Assembly (NCBI RefSeq): GCF_051401765.1
Contig: NW_027480423.1
Span: 8,556,001-8,620,000, forward strand
DNA length: 64,000 bases
Source of the DNA: Calliopsis andreniformis
Taxonomy: Eukaryota; Arthropoda; Insecta; Hymenoptera; Andrenidae
Direction: 5' to 3'
A model generated the notes under the pieces. The model saw nothing but the letters and a program-made list of their open reading frames with translations, was not told where the DNA came from and did no database searches. Below, piece by piece: positions 12,566 to 23,984 of this stretch (its first letter is position 1; every line of letters begins with the position of its first letter). The position numbers and the translations under genes were made by a program.

Positions 12566-12848
12566 GCCTAAGAAGTCAACGCCAGAAGCATAAAATACGA
12601 TATAAATACAACAGCTTTTCCATCGTATAAAAGGAATAATTGCAAACAGTGTGATAGTAGTGGTCATTTCTACGTTCCGGGTAACCTAGGTTTCACTCTA
12701 GGGCGTTGCTCCACCAGATCGAATAGTTAGGTCCTTAGAAATCAACGCCAGAAGCATAAAATACGATATAAATACAAAAGCTGTTCCATCGTATAAAAGG
12801 AATAATTGCAAACAGTGTGAAGGTAATGGTCATTTCTACGTTCCGGGC

Positions 12849-13434
12849 AACCTAGGCTTCACTCTACGGCGCTGTTCCACCAGATCGAATGGTTAGGGCC
12901 TAAGAAGTCAACACCAGAAGAATAAAATACAATAAAAATACAACAGACTTTCCATCCTATAAGAGGAATAATTGCAACCCGTGTGAAAGTGACGGTCATT
13001 TCTCCGTTCCAGGCAACCTAGGCTTCACTCTAGGGCGTTGTTCCACAAGATCGAATAGTTAGTGCCTAAGTAGACAACGCCAGAAGCATAAAATACAATA
13101 TAAATAGAACAGTTTTTCCATTGTATAAAGCGAATAATTGCTACCAGTGTGAAAGTTATGGTCATTTCTACATTCCGCGCAACCTGGGCTTTACTCTAGG
13201 GCGCTGTTCCACCAGATGTAATAGCTAGGGCCTAAGAAGTCAACGCCAGAAGCATAAAATACGATATAAATACAACAGCTTTTCCATCGTATAAAACAAG
13301 TAATTGCAACCAGTGTGAAAGTTATGGTCATTTCAAGGTCCCGGCTGCCTAGGCTTCACCCTAGGCCGTTGTTCCACCAGATCGAATAGTTAGGGCCTAA
13401 GAAGTGAACGCCAGAAGCATAAAATGCAATAAAA
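12849..13434 (+). repeat. Cassette I, copy 4
   Basis: Tag CACTCTACGG at 12,860, 1,827 bp (11 x 166 + 1) after copy 3. The last monomer carries small deletions (TTTCAAGGTCCCGGCTGCC), which shorten it to 165 bp. The following monomer begins with the AGCAGGAATAATTTGC one-base-insertion subtype. Confidence 0.85.
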
Positions 13435-14231
13435 ATACAACAGTTTTTCCATCGTATAGCAGGAATAATTTGCAACCAGTGTGATAGTAGTGGTCATTTC
13501 TGCGTTCCGGGCAAACCAGGTTTCACTCCAGGGCGTTGCTCCACCAGATCGAATAGCTACGGCCTAAGAAGTCAACGCCAGAAGCATAAAATACGATAAA
13601 GATGCAACAGTTTTTCCATCGTATAAAACGAATAATTGCAATCAGTGTGAAAGTTATGGACATTTCTACATTCCGAGCAACCAAGGCTTCACTCTAGGGC
13701 GCTGCTCCACCAGATCGAATAGTTAGGTCCTTAGAAGTCAACGCCAGAGGCATAAAATACGATATAAATACAACAGCTTTTCCATCGTATAAAAGGAATA
13801 ATTGCAAACAGTGTGAAAGTAATGGTCATTTCTACGTTCCGGGCAACGTAGGCTTCACTCTAGGGCGTTGCTCGACCAGATCGAATAGTTAGGGCCTTAG
13901 AAGTCAACGCCATAAGAATAAAATACAATATACGTACCACAGTTTTTCCATCGTATAAAATGAAAAATTGCAACCAGTGTGAAAGTTATGGTCATTTCTG
14001 CATTCCGAGCAACCCAGGCTTCACTCTAGGGCGTTGATCCACCTGATCGAATGGTTAGGGCCTTAGAAGTCAACGCCCGAAGCATTAAATACAAAATAAA
14101 TATAACAGTTTTTCCATCGTATTAAACGAATAATAGAAACCAGTGTGAAGGTTATGGTCATTTCTACGTTCCGGGCAACCTAGGCTTCACTCTAGGGCGT
14201 TGCTCCTCCAGACCAAACAATTAGGGGCTTA

Positions 14232-14328
14232 GAAGTCGACGCCCGAAGCATTAAATACAAAATAAATAGAACAGTTTTTCCATTGTATAAAACGAATAAT
14301 TGCTACCAGTGGAATAGTTAGGGCCTAA
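14232..14328 (+). repeat. Truncated 97-bp monomer (69-bp deletion)
   Basis: Phase landmarks lie at 14,232 and 14,329, only 97 bp apart. TTGCTACCAGT runs straight into GGAATAGTTAGGGCC at about 14,311. The missing 69 bp are the segment from TGTGAAAG to CCACCAGA. The deletion junction could share two bases (TG). The next monomer also lacks 2 bp (ATACGATAAATACTACAG). This is the shortest unit I found inside either array. Confidence 0.9.
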
Positions 14329-16854
14329 GAAGTCAACGCCAGAAGCATAAAATACGATAAATACTACAGCTTTTCCATCGTGTAAAACGAAAAATTGCAA
14401 CCAGTGTGGAAGTTATGGTCATTTCTACGTTCCGGACAACCTAGGCTTCACCCTGGGGCGGTGCTCCACAAGACCAAATAGTTAGGGCCTAAGAAGTCAA
14501 CGCCAGAAGCATAAAATACAACAAAAATAAAACAGATTTTCCATCGTATATAATGAATAATTACAAACATTGTGAAAGTAATGGTCATTTCTACGTTCCG
14601 GGCAACCTAGGCGTCACCCTAGGGCATTGCTCCACCACATCTAATAGCTACGGCCTTAGAAGTCAGCCCCAGATGAATAAAATACAATAAAGATGCCATA
14701 GCTTTTCCATCGTATAAAACGAATAATTGCAACCAGTGTGAAAGTTATGGTCATTTCTACTTTCCCGGCAACCTAGGCTTCACCCTAGGGCGTTGTTCCA
14801 CCAGATCGAATAGTTAGGGCCTAAGAAGTCAACGCCAGAAGCATAAAATACAATATAAATATAACAGTCTTTCCATCGTATAAAACGAAAGATAGCAACC
14901 AGTGTGAAAGTTATGGTCATTTCTACGTTCCGGGCAATCTAGGCTTCACTCTAGGGCGTTGCTCCACCGGGTCGTATAGTTAGGGCCTCAGAAGTCAACG
15001 CCCGAAGCATAAAATACAAAATAAATAAAACAGTTTTTCCATCGTATAAAACGAATAATTGCTACCAGTGTGAAAGTTATGGTCATTTCTGCGTTCCGCG
15101 CAACCTGGGCTTTACCCTAGGGCGTTGTTCCACCAGATGGAATAGTCAGGGCCTTAGAAGTCAACGCCCGAAGCATAAAATACAAAATAAATAGAACAGT
15201 TTTTCCATCGTATAAAATGAATAATTGCTACCAGTGTGAAAGTTATGGTCATTTCTACTTTCCGGGCAACCTACGCTTCCCCCTGGGGCGTTGATCCACC
15301 AGATTGAATAGTTAGGGCCTAAGAAGTCAACGCCAGAAGCATAAAATACAATATAAATAGAAAAGTTTTTCCATCGTATAAAACGAATAATTGCAACCAG
15401 TAAGAAAGTTAACGTCATTTCTACTTCCCGGGTAACCTAGGTTTCACCCTAGGGCGTTGTTCCACCAGATCGAATAGTTAGGGCCTAAGAAGTGAACGCC
15501 AGAAGCATAAAATACAATATAGATACAACAGTTTATCCATCGTATAAAACGAATAATTGCAACCAGTATGAAAGTTATGGTCATTTCCACGTTCCGAGCA
15601 ACTTAGGCTTCACTCTAGGGACTTGCTCCACCAGATCGAATGGTTAGTGCCTTAGATGTCAACGCCACATGCGTAAAATACAATAATGGTGCAACAGTTT
15701 TTCCATCGTATAACAGGAACAATTGCAACCAGTGTGAAGGTAACGGTATGTTCTACGTTCCGGGCAACCTAGGCTTCACTCTAGGGCGTTGCTCCACCAG
15801 ATCGAATAGTTAGGGCCTTAGAAGTCAACGCCCGAAGCATAAAATGCAAAATAAATACAACAGTTGTTCCATTGTATAAAACGAATAACTGCAACCAGTG
15901 TGAAAGTACTGGTCATTTCTATGTTCCGGGCAACCTAGGCTTCACTCTAGGGCATTGCTCCACCAGATCGAATAGTTAGGGCCTTAGAAGTGAACGCCCG
16001 AAGCATAAAACTCAATAAAGGTGCAACAGTTTTTCCATCGTGTAACTGGAATAATTGCAAACAGTGTGAAAGTAATGGTCATTTCTACGTTCCGGGCAAC
16101 CTAGGCTTCACCATAGGGCGTTGGTCCACCAGATGGAATAGCTGGGGCCTAAGATCTCAACGCCAGAAGCATAAAATACGATATAAATACAGCAGCTTTT
16201 CCATCGTATAAAACGAATAATGGCAAGCAGTGTGAAAGTTATGGTCATTTCCACGTTCCGGGCAACCTAGGCTACACCCTAATGCGTTGCTACACCAGAT
16301 CGAATAGTTAGGGCCTTAGAAGTCATCGCCTGAAGCATACAATACAATAAAAATACAACAGTTTTACCATCGTATAACAGGAATAATTGCAACGATTGTG
16401 AAAGTTATGGTCACTTCTACGTTCCGGGCAACCTAGGCTTCACTCTAGGGCGTTGCTCCACCAGATCAAACAGTTAGGGTCTTAGAAGCCAACGCCCGAA
16501 GCATTAAATACAAAATAAATAGAACAGTTTTTCCATCGTATAAAACGAATAATTGCAACCAGTATGAAAGTTAACGTCATTTCTACTTCCCGGGCAACAT
16601 AGGCTTCACCCTAGGGCGTTGCTCCAACAGATTGAATAGTTAGGGCCTTAGAAGTCAACGCCCGAAGCATAAAAGGCAATAAAAATACAACAGTTTTTCC
16701 ATCGTATAACAGGATTAATTGCAACCAGTTTGAAAGTGATGGCCAATTCTACGTTCCGGGCAATCTAGGCTTCACTCTAGGGCGTTGCTCCACCAGATCG
16801 AATGGTTAGTGCCTTAGAAGTCAACGCCGGAAGCATAAAATACAATATAAATAC

Positions 16855-17320
16855 AACAGTTTTTCCATCGTATAAAACGAATAATTGCAACCAGTACGAT
16901 ACTTATGGTCATTTCTACTTTCCGAACAACTTAGGCTTCACCCTAGGGCGTTGCTCCAACAGATTGAAAAGTTAGGGCCTTAGAAGTCAATGCCCGAAGC
17001 ATAAAATGAAATAACAATACAATAGCTTTTCCGTTGTATAGCAGGAACAATTGCAACAAGTGTGAAAGTGATGGTCATTTCTACGATCCGGGTAACCCAG
17101 GTTTCACTCTAGGGCATTACTCCACCACATCGAATAGCTACGGCCGTAGAAGTCAACGACTGAAGCATAAAATGCAATAAAAGTACAACAGCTTTTTCAT
17201 CGTATAACAGGAATAATTGCAGCAAGCGTGAAGGTAATGGTCATTTCTACGTTCCGGGCACCCTAGGCATCACTCTTGGGCGTTGTTCCACCAAATGGAA
17301 CAGTTAGGGCCTAAGAAGTC
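16855..17320 (+). repeat. 5-mer-offset duplication, second locus, copy 1
   Basis: ACTTATGGTCATTTCTACTT with AGATTGAAAAGTTAGG, then CTACGATCCGGGTAACCC with GGGCATTACTCCACC. It matches 17,685-18,150 at offset exactly 830 bp (CTACGATCCG at 17,081 and 17,911). A related monomer pair occurs at about 6,850-7,060. Confidence 0.85.
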
Positions 17321-17684
17321 AACGCCAGAAGCATAAAATACAATAAAGATGCAACAGTTGTTCCATCGTATAACAGGATTAACTGCAAACAGTGTGAAAG
17401 TACAGGTCATTTCTACGTTCCTGGCAACCTAGGTTTCACTCTAGGGCGTTGCTCCACCAAATCGAATAGCTAGGGCCTTAGAAGTCAACGCCAGAAGCAT
17501 AAAATACAATAAAGATGCAAAAGTTTTTCCATCGTATAACAGGAATAACTGCAAACAGTATGAAAGCACTTGTCATTTCTACGTACCGGGTAACCTAGGT
17601 TTCACCCTAGGGCGTTGTTCCACCAGATCGAATAGTTAGGGCCTAAGAAGTGAACGCCAGAAGCATAAAATACAATATAAATAC

Positions 17685-18150
17685 AACAGTTTATCCATGG
17701 TATATAACGAATAATTGCAACCAGTATGAAACTTATGGTCATTTCTACTTTCCGAGCAACCTAGGCTTCACCCTAGGGCGTTGCTCCAGCAGATTGAATA
17801 GTTAGGGCCTTAGAAGTCAATGGCCGAAGCATAAATTGAAATAAAAATACAACAGCTTTTCCATTGTATAACAGGAATAATTGCAACCAGTGTGAAAGTG
17901 ATGGTCATTTCTACGATCCGGGTAACCCAGGTTTCACTCTAGGGCATTACTCCACCACATCGAATAGCTACGGCCGTAGAAGTCAACGACTGATGCATAA
18001 AATGCAATAAAAGTACAACAGTTTTTTCATCTTATAACAGGAACAATTGCAGCAAGCGTGAAGGTAATGGTCATTTCTACGTTCCGGGCACCCTAGGCAT
18101 CACTCTTGGGCGTTGTTCCACCAGATGGAATAGTTAGGGCCTAAGAAGTC
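17685..18150 (+). repeat. 5-mer-offset duplication, second locus, copy 2
   Basis: Second copy of the 830-bp pair. It diverges at about 18,130, where CACCAGATGGAATAG replaces CACCAAATGGAACAG. Confidence 0.84.
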
Positions 18151-18704
18151 AACGCCAGAAGCATAAAATACGATATAAATGCAACAGCTTTTCCATCGTA
18201 GAAAACGAATAATGGCAACCAGTGTGAAAGTTATGGTCATTTCCACGTTCCGAGCAACCTAGGCTTCACTCTAGGGCGTTGCTCCACCAGATCGAAATGT
18301 TAGGGCCTGAGAAGTCAACGCCCGAAGCATAAAACACGATATAAATACAACAGCATTTCCATCGTATTAAATGAATAATTGCAAACAGTGTGAAAGTAGT
18401 GGTCATTTCTACGTTCCGGGCAACCTAGGCTTCAGTGTATGGCGTTCTTCCACCACATCGAATAGCTACGGCCTCAGAAGTCCACGCCTGAAGCATAAAA
18501 TACAATAAAAATACAACAGTCTTTTCATCGTATAACAGGAATAATTGCAACAAGCGTGAAAGTAATGTCCATTTCGGCGTTTCGGGCATCCTAGTCTTAA
18601 CTCTGAGGCATTGCTCCACCAGATCGAATATTTAGGGCCTTGGAAGTCAACGCCAGAAGCATAAAGTACAATATAAATACAACAGTTTTTCGATCGTATA
18701 AAAC

Positions 18705-18740
18705 GAATAATTGCAACTAATTGCAAATAATTGCAATTGC
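18705..18740 (+). repeat. 36-bp insertion of AATTGCAA micro-repeats
   Basis: Phase landmarks at 18,643 and 18,845 are 202 bp apart, 36 more than 166. GAATAATTGC occurs at 18,705 and again at 18,741. Between them are extra TAATTGCAA, ATAATTGCAA and TTGC pieces, as if the AATTGCAA word of the monomer had been copied several times by slippage. Confidence 0.88.
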
Positions 18741-19358
18741 GAATAATTGCTACCAGTGTGAAAGTTATGGTCATTTCTACGTTCCGCACAACCTGGGCTC
18801 TACTCTAGGGCGCTGTTCCACCAGATGGAATAGTTAGGGCCTAAGAAGTCAACCCCAGAAGCATAAAATACGATATAAATACAACAGCTGTTCCATCGTA
18901 TAAAACAAGTAATTGCAACCAGTGTGAAAGTTATGGTCATTTCAACGTTCCGGGCTACCTAGGCTTCACCCTAGGCCGTTGTTCCACCAGATCGAATAGT
19001 TAGGGCCTAAGAAGTGAACGCCAGAAGCATAAAATGCAATAAAAATACAACAGTTTTTCCATCGTATAGCAGGAATAATTTGCAACCAGTGTGATAGTAG
19101 TGGTCATTTCTGCGTTCCGGGCAACCCAGGTTTCACTCCAGGGCGTTGCTCCACCAGATCGAATAGTTAGGGCCTAAGAAGTGAACGCCAGAAGCATAAA
19201 ATGCAATAAAAATACAACAGTTTTTCCATCGTATACCAGGAATAATTTGCAACCACTGTGATAGTAGTGGTCATTTCGGCGTTCCGGGCAACCCAGGTTT
19301 CACTCCAGGGCGTTGCTCCACCAGATCGAATAGTTACGGCCTAAGAAGTCAACGCCAG
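18741..19358 (+). repeat. 13-mer-offset duplication, copy 1
   Basis: Shares with 20,901-21,518 the private variant ACCTGGGCTCTACTCTAGGG, two consecutive AGCAGGAATAATTTGC-type monomers and TTTCGGCGTTCCGGG. Offset 2,160 bp (13 x 166 + 2). The copy starts at the 36-bp insertion, which is absent from the partner, so insertion and block boundary may be one event. Confidence 0.85.
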
Positions 19359-19506
19359 AAGCATAAAACGCAATAAAGGTGCAACAGTTTTTCCATCGTG
19401 TAACAGGAATAATTGCAAACAGTGTGAAAGTAATGGTCATTTCTACGTTCCGGGTAACCTAGGCGACACTCTAGGGCGTTACTCCACCAGATCGAATAGT
19501 TAGGGC

Positions 19507-20005
19507 CTTAGAAATCAACGCCAGAAGCTTAAAATACAAAATAAATAAAACAGTTTTTCCATCGTATAAAACGAAAAATTGCTACCAGTGTGAAAGTTAT
19601 GGTCATTTCTACGTTCCGCGCAATCTGGGCTTCACCCTAGGGCGTTGTTCCACCAGATGGAATAGTTAGGGCCTAAGAAGTCAACGCCAGAAGCATAAAG
19701 AACGATATAAATACAACAGCTTTTCCATCGTATAAAACGAATAATTGCAACCAGTGTGGAAGTTATGGTCATTTCTACGTTCTGGGCAACCTAGGCTTCA
19801 CTCTAGGGCGGTGCTCCGCCAAACCGAATAGCTAGGGCCTTAGAAGTCAACGCCAGAAGCATAAAATACAATAAAGAGGCAAAAGTTTTTCCATCGTATA
19901 AAAGGAATAACTGCAAACAGTATGAAAGTACTGGACATTTCTACGTTCCGGGTAACCTAGGTTTCACTCTAGGGCGTTGCTCCACCAGATCGAATAGTTA
20001 CGGCC
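19507..20005 (+). repeat. Cassette II, copy 3
   Basis: AGCTTAAAATAC tag at 19,526. It shares with copy 4 (21,833-22,330) the private changes TCCGCCAAACCG and AATAAAGAGGCAAAAG, so these two are the most recent pair. Offset 2,326 bp (14 x 166 + 2). Confidence 0.86.
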
Positions 20006-20617
20006 TAAGAAGTCAACGCCAGAAGCATAAAATACGATATAAATACAACAGCTTTTCCATCGTATAAAACAAGTAATTGCAACCAGTGTGAATGTTATGG
20101 TCATTTTAACGTTCCGGGCTGCCTAGGCTTCACCCTAGGGCGTTGCTCCACCAGATCGAATAGTTAGGTCCTTAGAAGTCAACGCCAGAAGCATAAAATA
20201 CGATATAAATACAACAGCTTTTCCATCGTATAAAAGGAATAATTGCAAACAGTGTGATAGTAGTGGTCATTTCTACGTTCCGGGAAACCTAGGTTTCACT
20301 CTAGGGCGTTGCTCCACCAGATCGAATAGTTACGGCCTAAGAAGTCAACGCCAGAAGCATAAAATACGATAAAGATGCAACAGTTTTTCCATCGTATAAA
20401 ACGAATAATTGCAATCAGTGTGAAAGTTATGGTCATTTCTACATTCCGAGCAACCGAGGCTTCACTCTAGGGCGTTGCTCCACCAGATCGAATAGTTAGG
20501 TCCTTAGAAATCAACGCCAGAAGCATAAAATACGATATAAATACAACAGCTGTTCCATCGTATAAAAGGAATAATTGCAAACAGTGTGAAGGTAATGGTC
20601 ATTTCTACGTTCCGGGC

Positions 20618-21200
20618 AACCTAGGCTTCACTCTACGGCGTTGTTCCACCAGATCGAATAGTTAGGGCCTAAGAAGTCAACACCAGAAGAATAAAATACA
20701 ATAAAAATACAACAGACTTTCCATCCTATAAGAGGAATAATTGCAACCCGTGTGAAAGTGATGATCATTTCTACGTTCCAGGCATCCTAGGCTTCACTCT
20801 AGGGCGTTCTTCCACAAGATCGAATAGTTAGTGCCTAAGTAGACAACGCCAGAAGCATAAAATACAATATAAATAGAACAGTTTTTCCATTGTATAAAGC
20901 GAATAATTGCTACCAGTGTGAAGGTTATGGTCATTTCTACGTTCCGCGCAACCTGGGCTCTACTCTAGGGCGCTGTTCCACCAGATGGAATAGTTAGGGC
21001 CTAAGAAGTCAACCCCAGAAGCACAAAATACGATATAAATACAACAGCTGTTCCATCGTATAAAACAAGTAATTGCAACCAGTGTGAAAGTTATGGTCAT
21101 TTCAACGTTCCGGGCTACCTAGGCTTCACCCTAGGCCGTTGTTCCACCAGATCGAATAGTTAGGGCCTAAGAAGTGAACGCCAGAAGCATAAAATGCAAT
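20618..21200 (+). repeat. Cassette I, copy 5
   Basis: Tag CACTCTACGG at 20,629. The distance from copy 4 is 47 x 166 minus 33 bp, exactly the sum of the 69-bp deletion and the 36-bp insertion lying between them. The third and fourth monomers also form the start of the longer duplication shared with 18,741-19,358. Confidence 0.85.
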
Positions 21201-21518
21201 AAAAATACAACAGTTTTTCCATCGTATAGCAGGAATAATTTGCAACCAGTGTGATAGTAGTGGTCATTTCTGCGTTCCGGGCAACCCAGGTTTCACTCCA
21301 GGGCGTTGCTCCACCAGATCGAATAGTTAGGGCCTAAGAAGTGAACGCCAGAAGCATAAAATGCAATAAAAATACAACAGTTTTTCCATCGTATAGCAGG
21401 AATAATTTGCAACCAGTGTGATAGTAGTGGTCATTTCGGCGTTCCGGGTAACCCAGGTTTCACTCCAGGGCGTTGCTCCACCAGATCGAATAGTTACGGC
21501 CTAAGAAGTCAACGCCAG
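20901..21518 (+). repeat. 13-mer-offset duplication, copy 2
   Basis: Partner of 18,741-19,358; it overlaps the last two monomers of cassette I copy 5. It diverges after about 21,518, where GATAAAGATGCAAC replaces CAATAAAGGTGC. Confidence 0.85.
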
Positions 21519-21832
21519 TAGCATAAAATACGATAAAGATGCAACAGTTTTTCCATCGTATAAAACGAATAGTTGCAATCAGTGTGAAAGTTATGGTCAT
21601 TTCTACATTCCGAGCAACCTAGGCTTCACTCTAGGGCGCTGCTCCACCAGATCGAATAGTTAGGTCCCTAGAAGTCAACGCCCGAAGCATAAAATACGAT
21701 ATAAATACAACAGCTTTTCCATCGTATAAAAGGAATAATTGCAAACAGTGTGAAAGTAATGGTCATTTCTACGTTCCGGGCAACCTAGGCTTCACTCTAG
21801 GGCGTTGCTCCACCAGATCGAATAGTTAGGGC

Positions 21833-22330
21833 CTTAGAAGTCAACGCCCGAAGCTTAAAATACAAAATAAATAAAACAGTTTTTCCATCGTATAAAACGA
21901 AAAATTGCTACCAGTGTGAAAGTTATGGTCATTTCTACGTTCCGCGCAATCTGGGCTTTACCCTAGGGCGTTGTTCCACCAGATGGAATAGTTAGGGCCT
22001 AAGAAGTCAACGCCAGAAGCATAAAGAACGATATAAATACAACAGCTTTTCCATCGTATAAAACGAATAATTGCAACCAGTGTGGAAGTTATGGTCATTT
22101 CTACGTTCTGGGCAACCTAGGCTTCACTCTAGGGCGGTGCTCCGCCAAACCGAATAGCTAGGGCCTTAGAAGTCAACGCCAGAAGCATAAAATACAATAA
22201 AGAGGCAAAAGTTTTTCCATCGTATAAAAGGAATAACTGCAAACAGTATGAAAGTACTGGACATTTCTACGTTCCGGGTAACCTAGGTTTCACTCTAGGG
22301 CGTTGCTCTACCAGATCGAATAGTTAGGGC
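21833..22330 (+). repeat. Cassette II, copy 4
   Basis: AGCTTAAAATAC tag at 21,852, nearly identical to copy 3. It is followed directly by the 332-bp-period region. Confidence 0.86.
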
Positions 22331-22348
22331 CTTAGAAGTCAACGACCG

Positions 22349-23640
22349 AAGCATAAAATACAAAATAAATAGAACAGTTTCTCCATCGTATAAAACGAAT
22401 AATTGCTACCAGTGTGAAAGTTATGGTCATTTCTACTTTCCGGACAACCTAGACTTCACCCTAGGGCGTTGTTCCACCAGATGGAATAGTTAGGTCCTAA
22501 GAAGTCAACGCCAGAAGCATAAAATACGATATAAATACAACAGCTTTTCCATCGTATAAAACAAATACTTGTAACCAGTTTGATAGTGATGGTCATTTCT
22601 ACGTACCGGGCAACCTAGGCTTCACTCTAGGGCGTTGCTCCACCAGATCGAATAGTTAGGGCCTTAGAAGTCAACGCCCGAAGCATAAAATATAAAATAA
22701 ATAGAACAGTTTTTCCATCGTATAAAACGAAAAATTGCTACCAGTGTGAAAGTTAGGGTCATTTCTACGTTCCGCGCAATCTGGGCTTTACCCTAGTGCG
22801 TTGTTCCACCGGATGGAAAAGTTAGGGCCTAAGAAGTCAACGCCAGGAGCATAAAAAACGATATAAATACAACAGCTTTTCCATCGTATAAAACGAATAA
22901 TTGCAACCAGTGTGGAAGTTATGGTCATTTCTACGTTCCGGGCAACCTAGGCTTCACTCTAGGGCGATGCTCCACCAAATCGAATAGTTAGGGCCTTAGA
23001 AGTCAACGCCCGAAGCATAAAATATAAAATAAATAGAACAGTTTTTCCATCGTATAAAACGAATAATTGCTACCAGTGCGAAAGTTATGGTCATTTCTAC
23101 TTTCTGGGCAAACTAGGCTTCACCCCAGGGCGTTGTTCCACCAGATGGAATAGTTAGGACCTAAGAAGTCAACGCCAGAAGCATAAAATACGATATAAAT
23201 ACAACAGCTTTTCCATCGTATAAAACAAATAATTGCAACCAGTTTGATAGTGATGGTCACTTCTACGTACCGGGCAACCTAGGCTTCACTCTAGGGCGTT
23301 GCTGCACCAGATCGAATAGTTAGGGCCTTAGAAGTCAACGCCCGAGGCATAAAATATAAAATAAATAGAACAGTTTTTTCATCGTATAAAACGAAAAATT
23401 GCTACCAGTGTGAAAGTTATGGTCATTTCTACTTTCCGGGCAACCTAGGCTTCACCCTAGGCCGTTGATCCACCAGATCGAATAGTTAGGGCCTAAGAAG
23501 TGAACGCCAGAAGCATAAAATACAATATAAATACAACAGTTTTTCCATCATATAAAACGAATGATAGCAACCAGTGTGAAAGTTATGGTCATTTCTACGT
23601 TCCGGGCAACCTAGGCTGCACTCTAGGGCGTTGCTCTACC
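22349..23640 (+). repeat. 2-mer (332-bp) periodic stretch
   Basis: AAGCATAAAATA(C/T) followed by AAATAAATAGAACAG occurs at 22,349, 22,681, 23,013 and 23,345, each exactly 332 bp apart. It alternates with ACGATATAAATACAAC monomers. Interposed subtypes (AACAAATACTTG near 22,561 and AACAAATAATTG near 23,224) alternate at twice that spacing, suggesting a 2-mer nested in a 4-mer. Confidence 0.82.
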
Positions 23641-23984
23641 AGATCGAATTGTTAGGGCCTAAGAAGTGAACGCCAGAAGCATAATATACAATATAAATAC
23701 AACTGCTTTTCCATCGTACAAAATGAATAATTGCCAACAGTGTGAAAGTAATGGTCATATCTACGTTCCGGACAACCTAGGCTTCACTGTAGGTCGTTGC
23801 TCCACCCGATCGAATAGCTAGCGACTTACAATTAAACGCCAGAGGCATAAAATATAATAAAAATACAACAGTCTTTCCATCGTATAAAAGGAGTAATTGC
23901 AACCAGTGTGAAAGTAATGGTCATTCCGACGTACCGGGCAACCTAGGCTTCACTCTAGAGCGTTGCTCCACCAGATCGAAGAGT

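Noticed and set aside
19275..19288. True CENP-B box
   Set aside because: Spacing is 6 rather than 7 bases and the fixed A is missing; most monomers also lack the TTCG half. Kept only as a low-interest observation.
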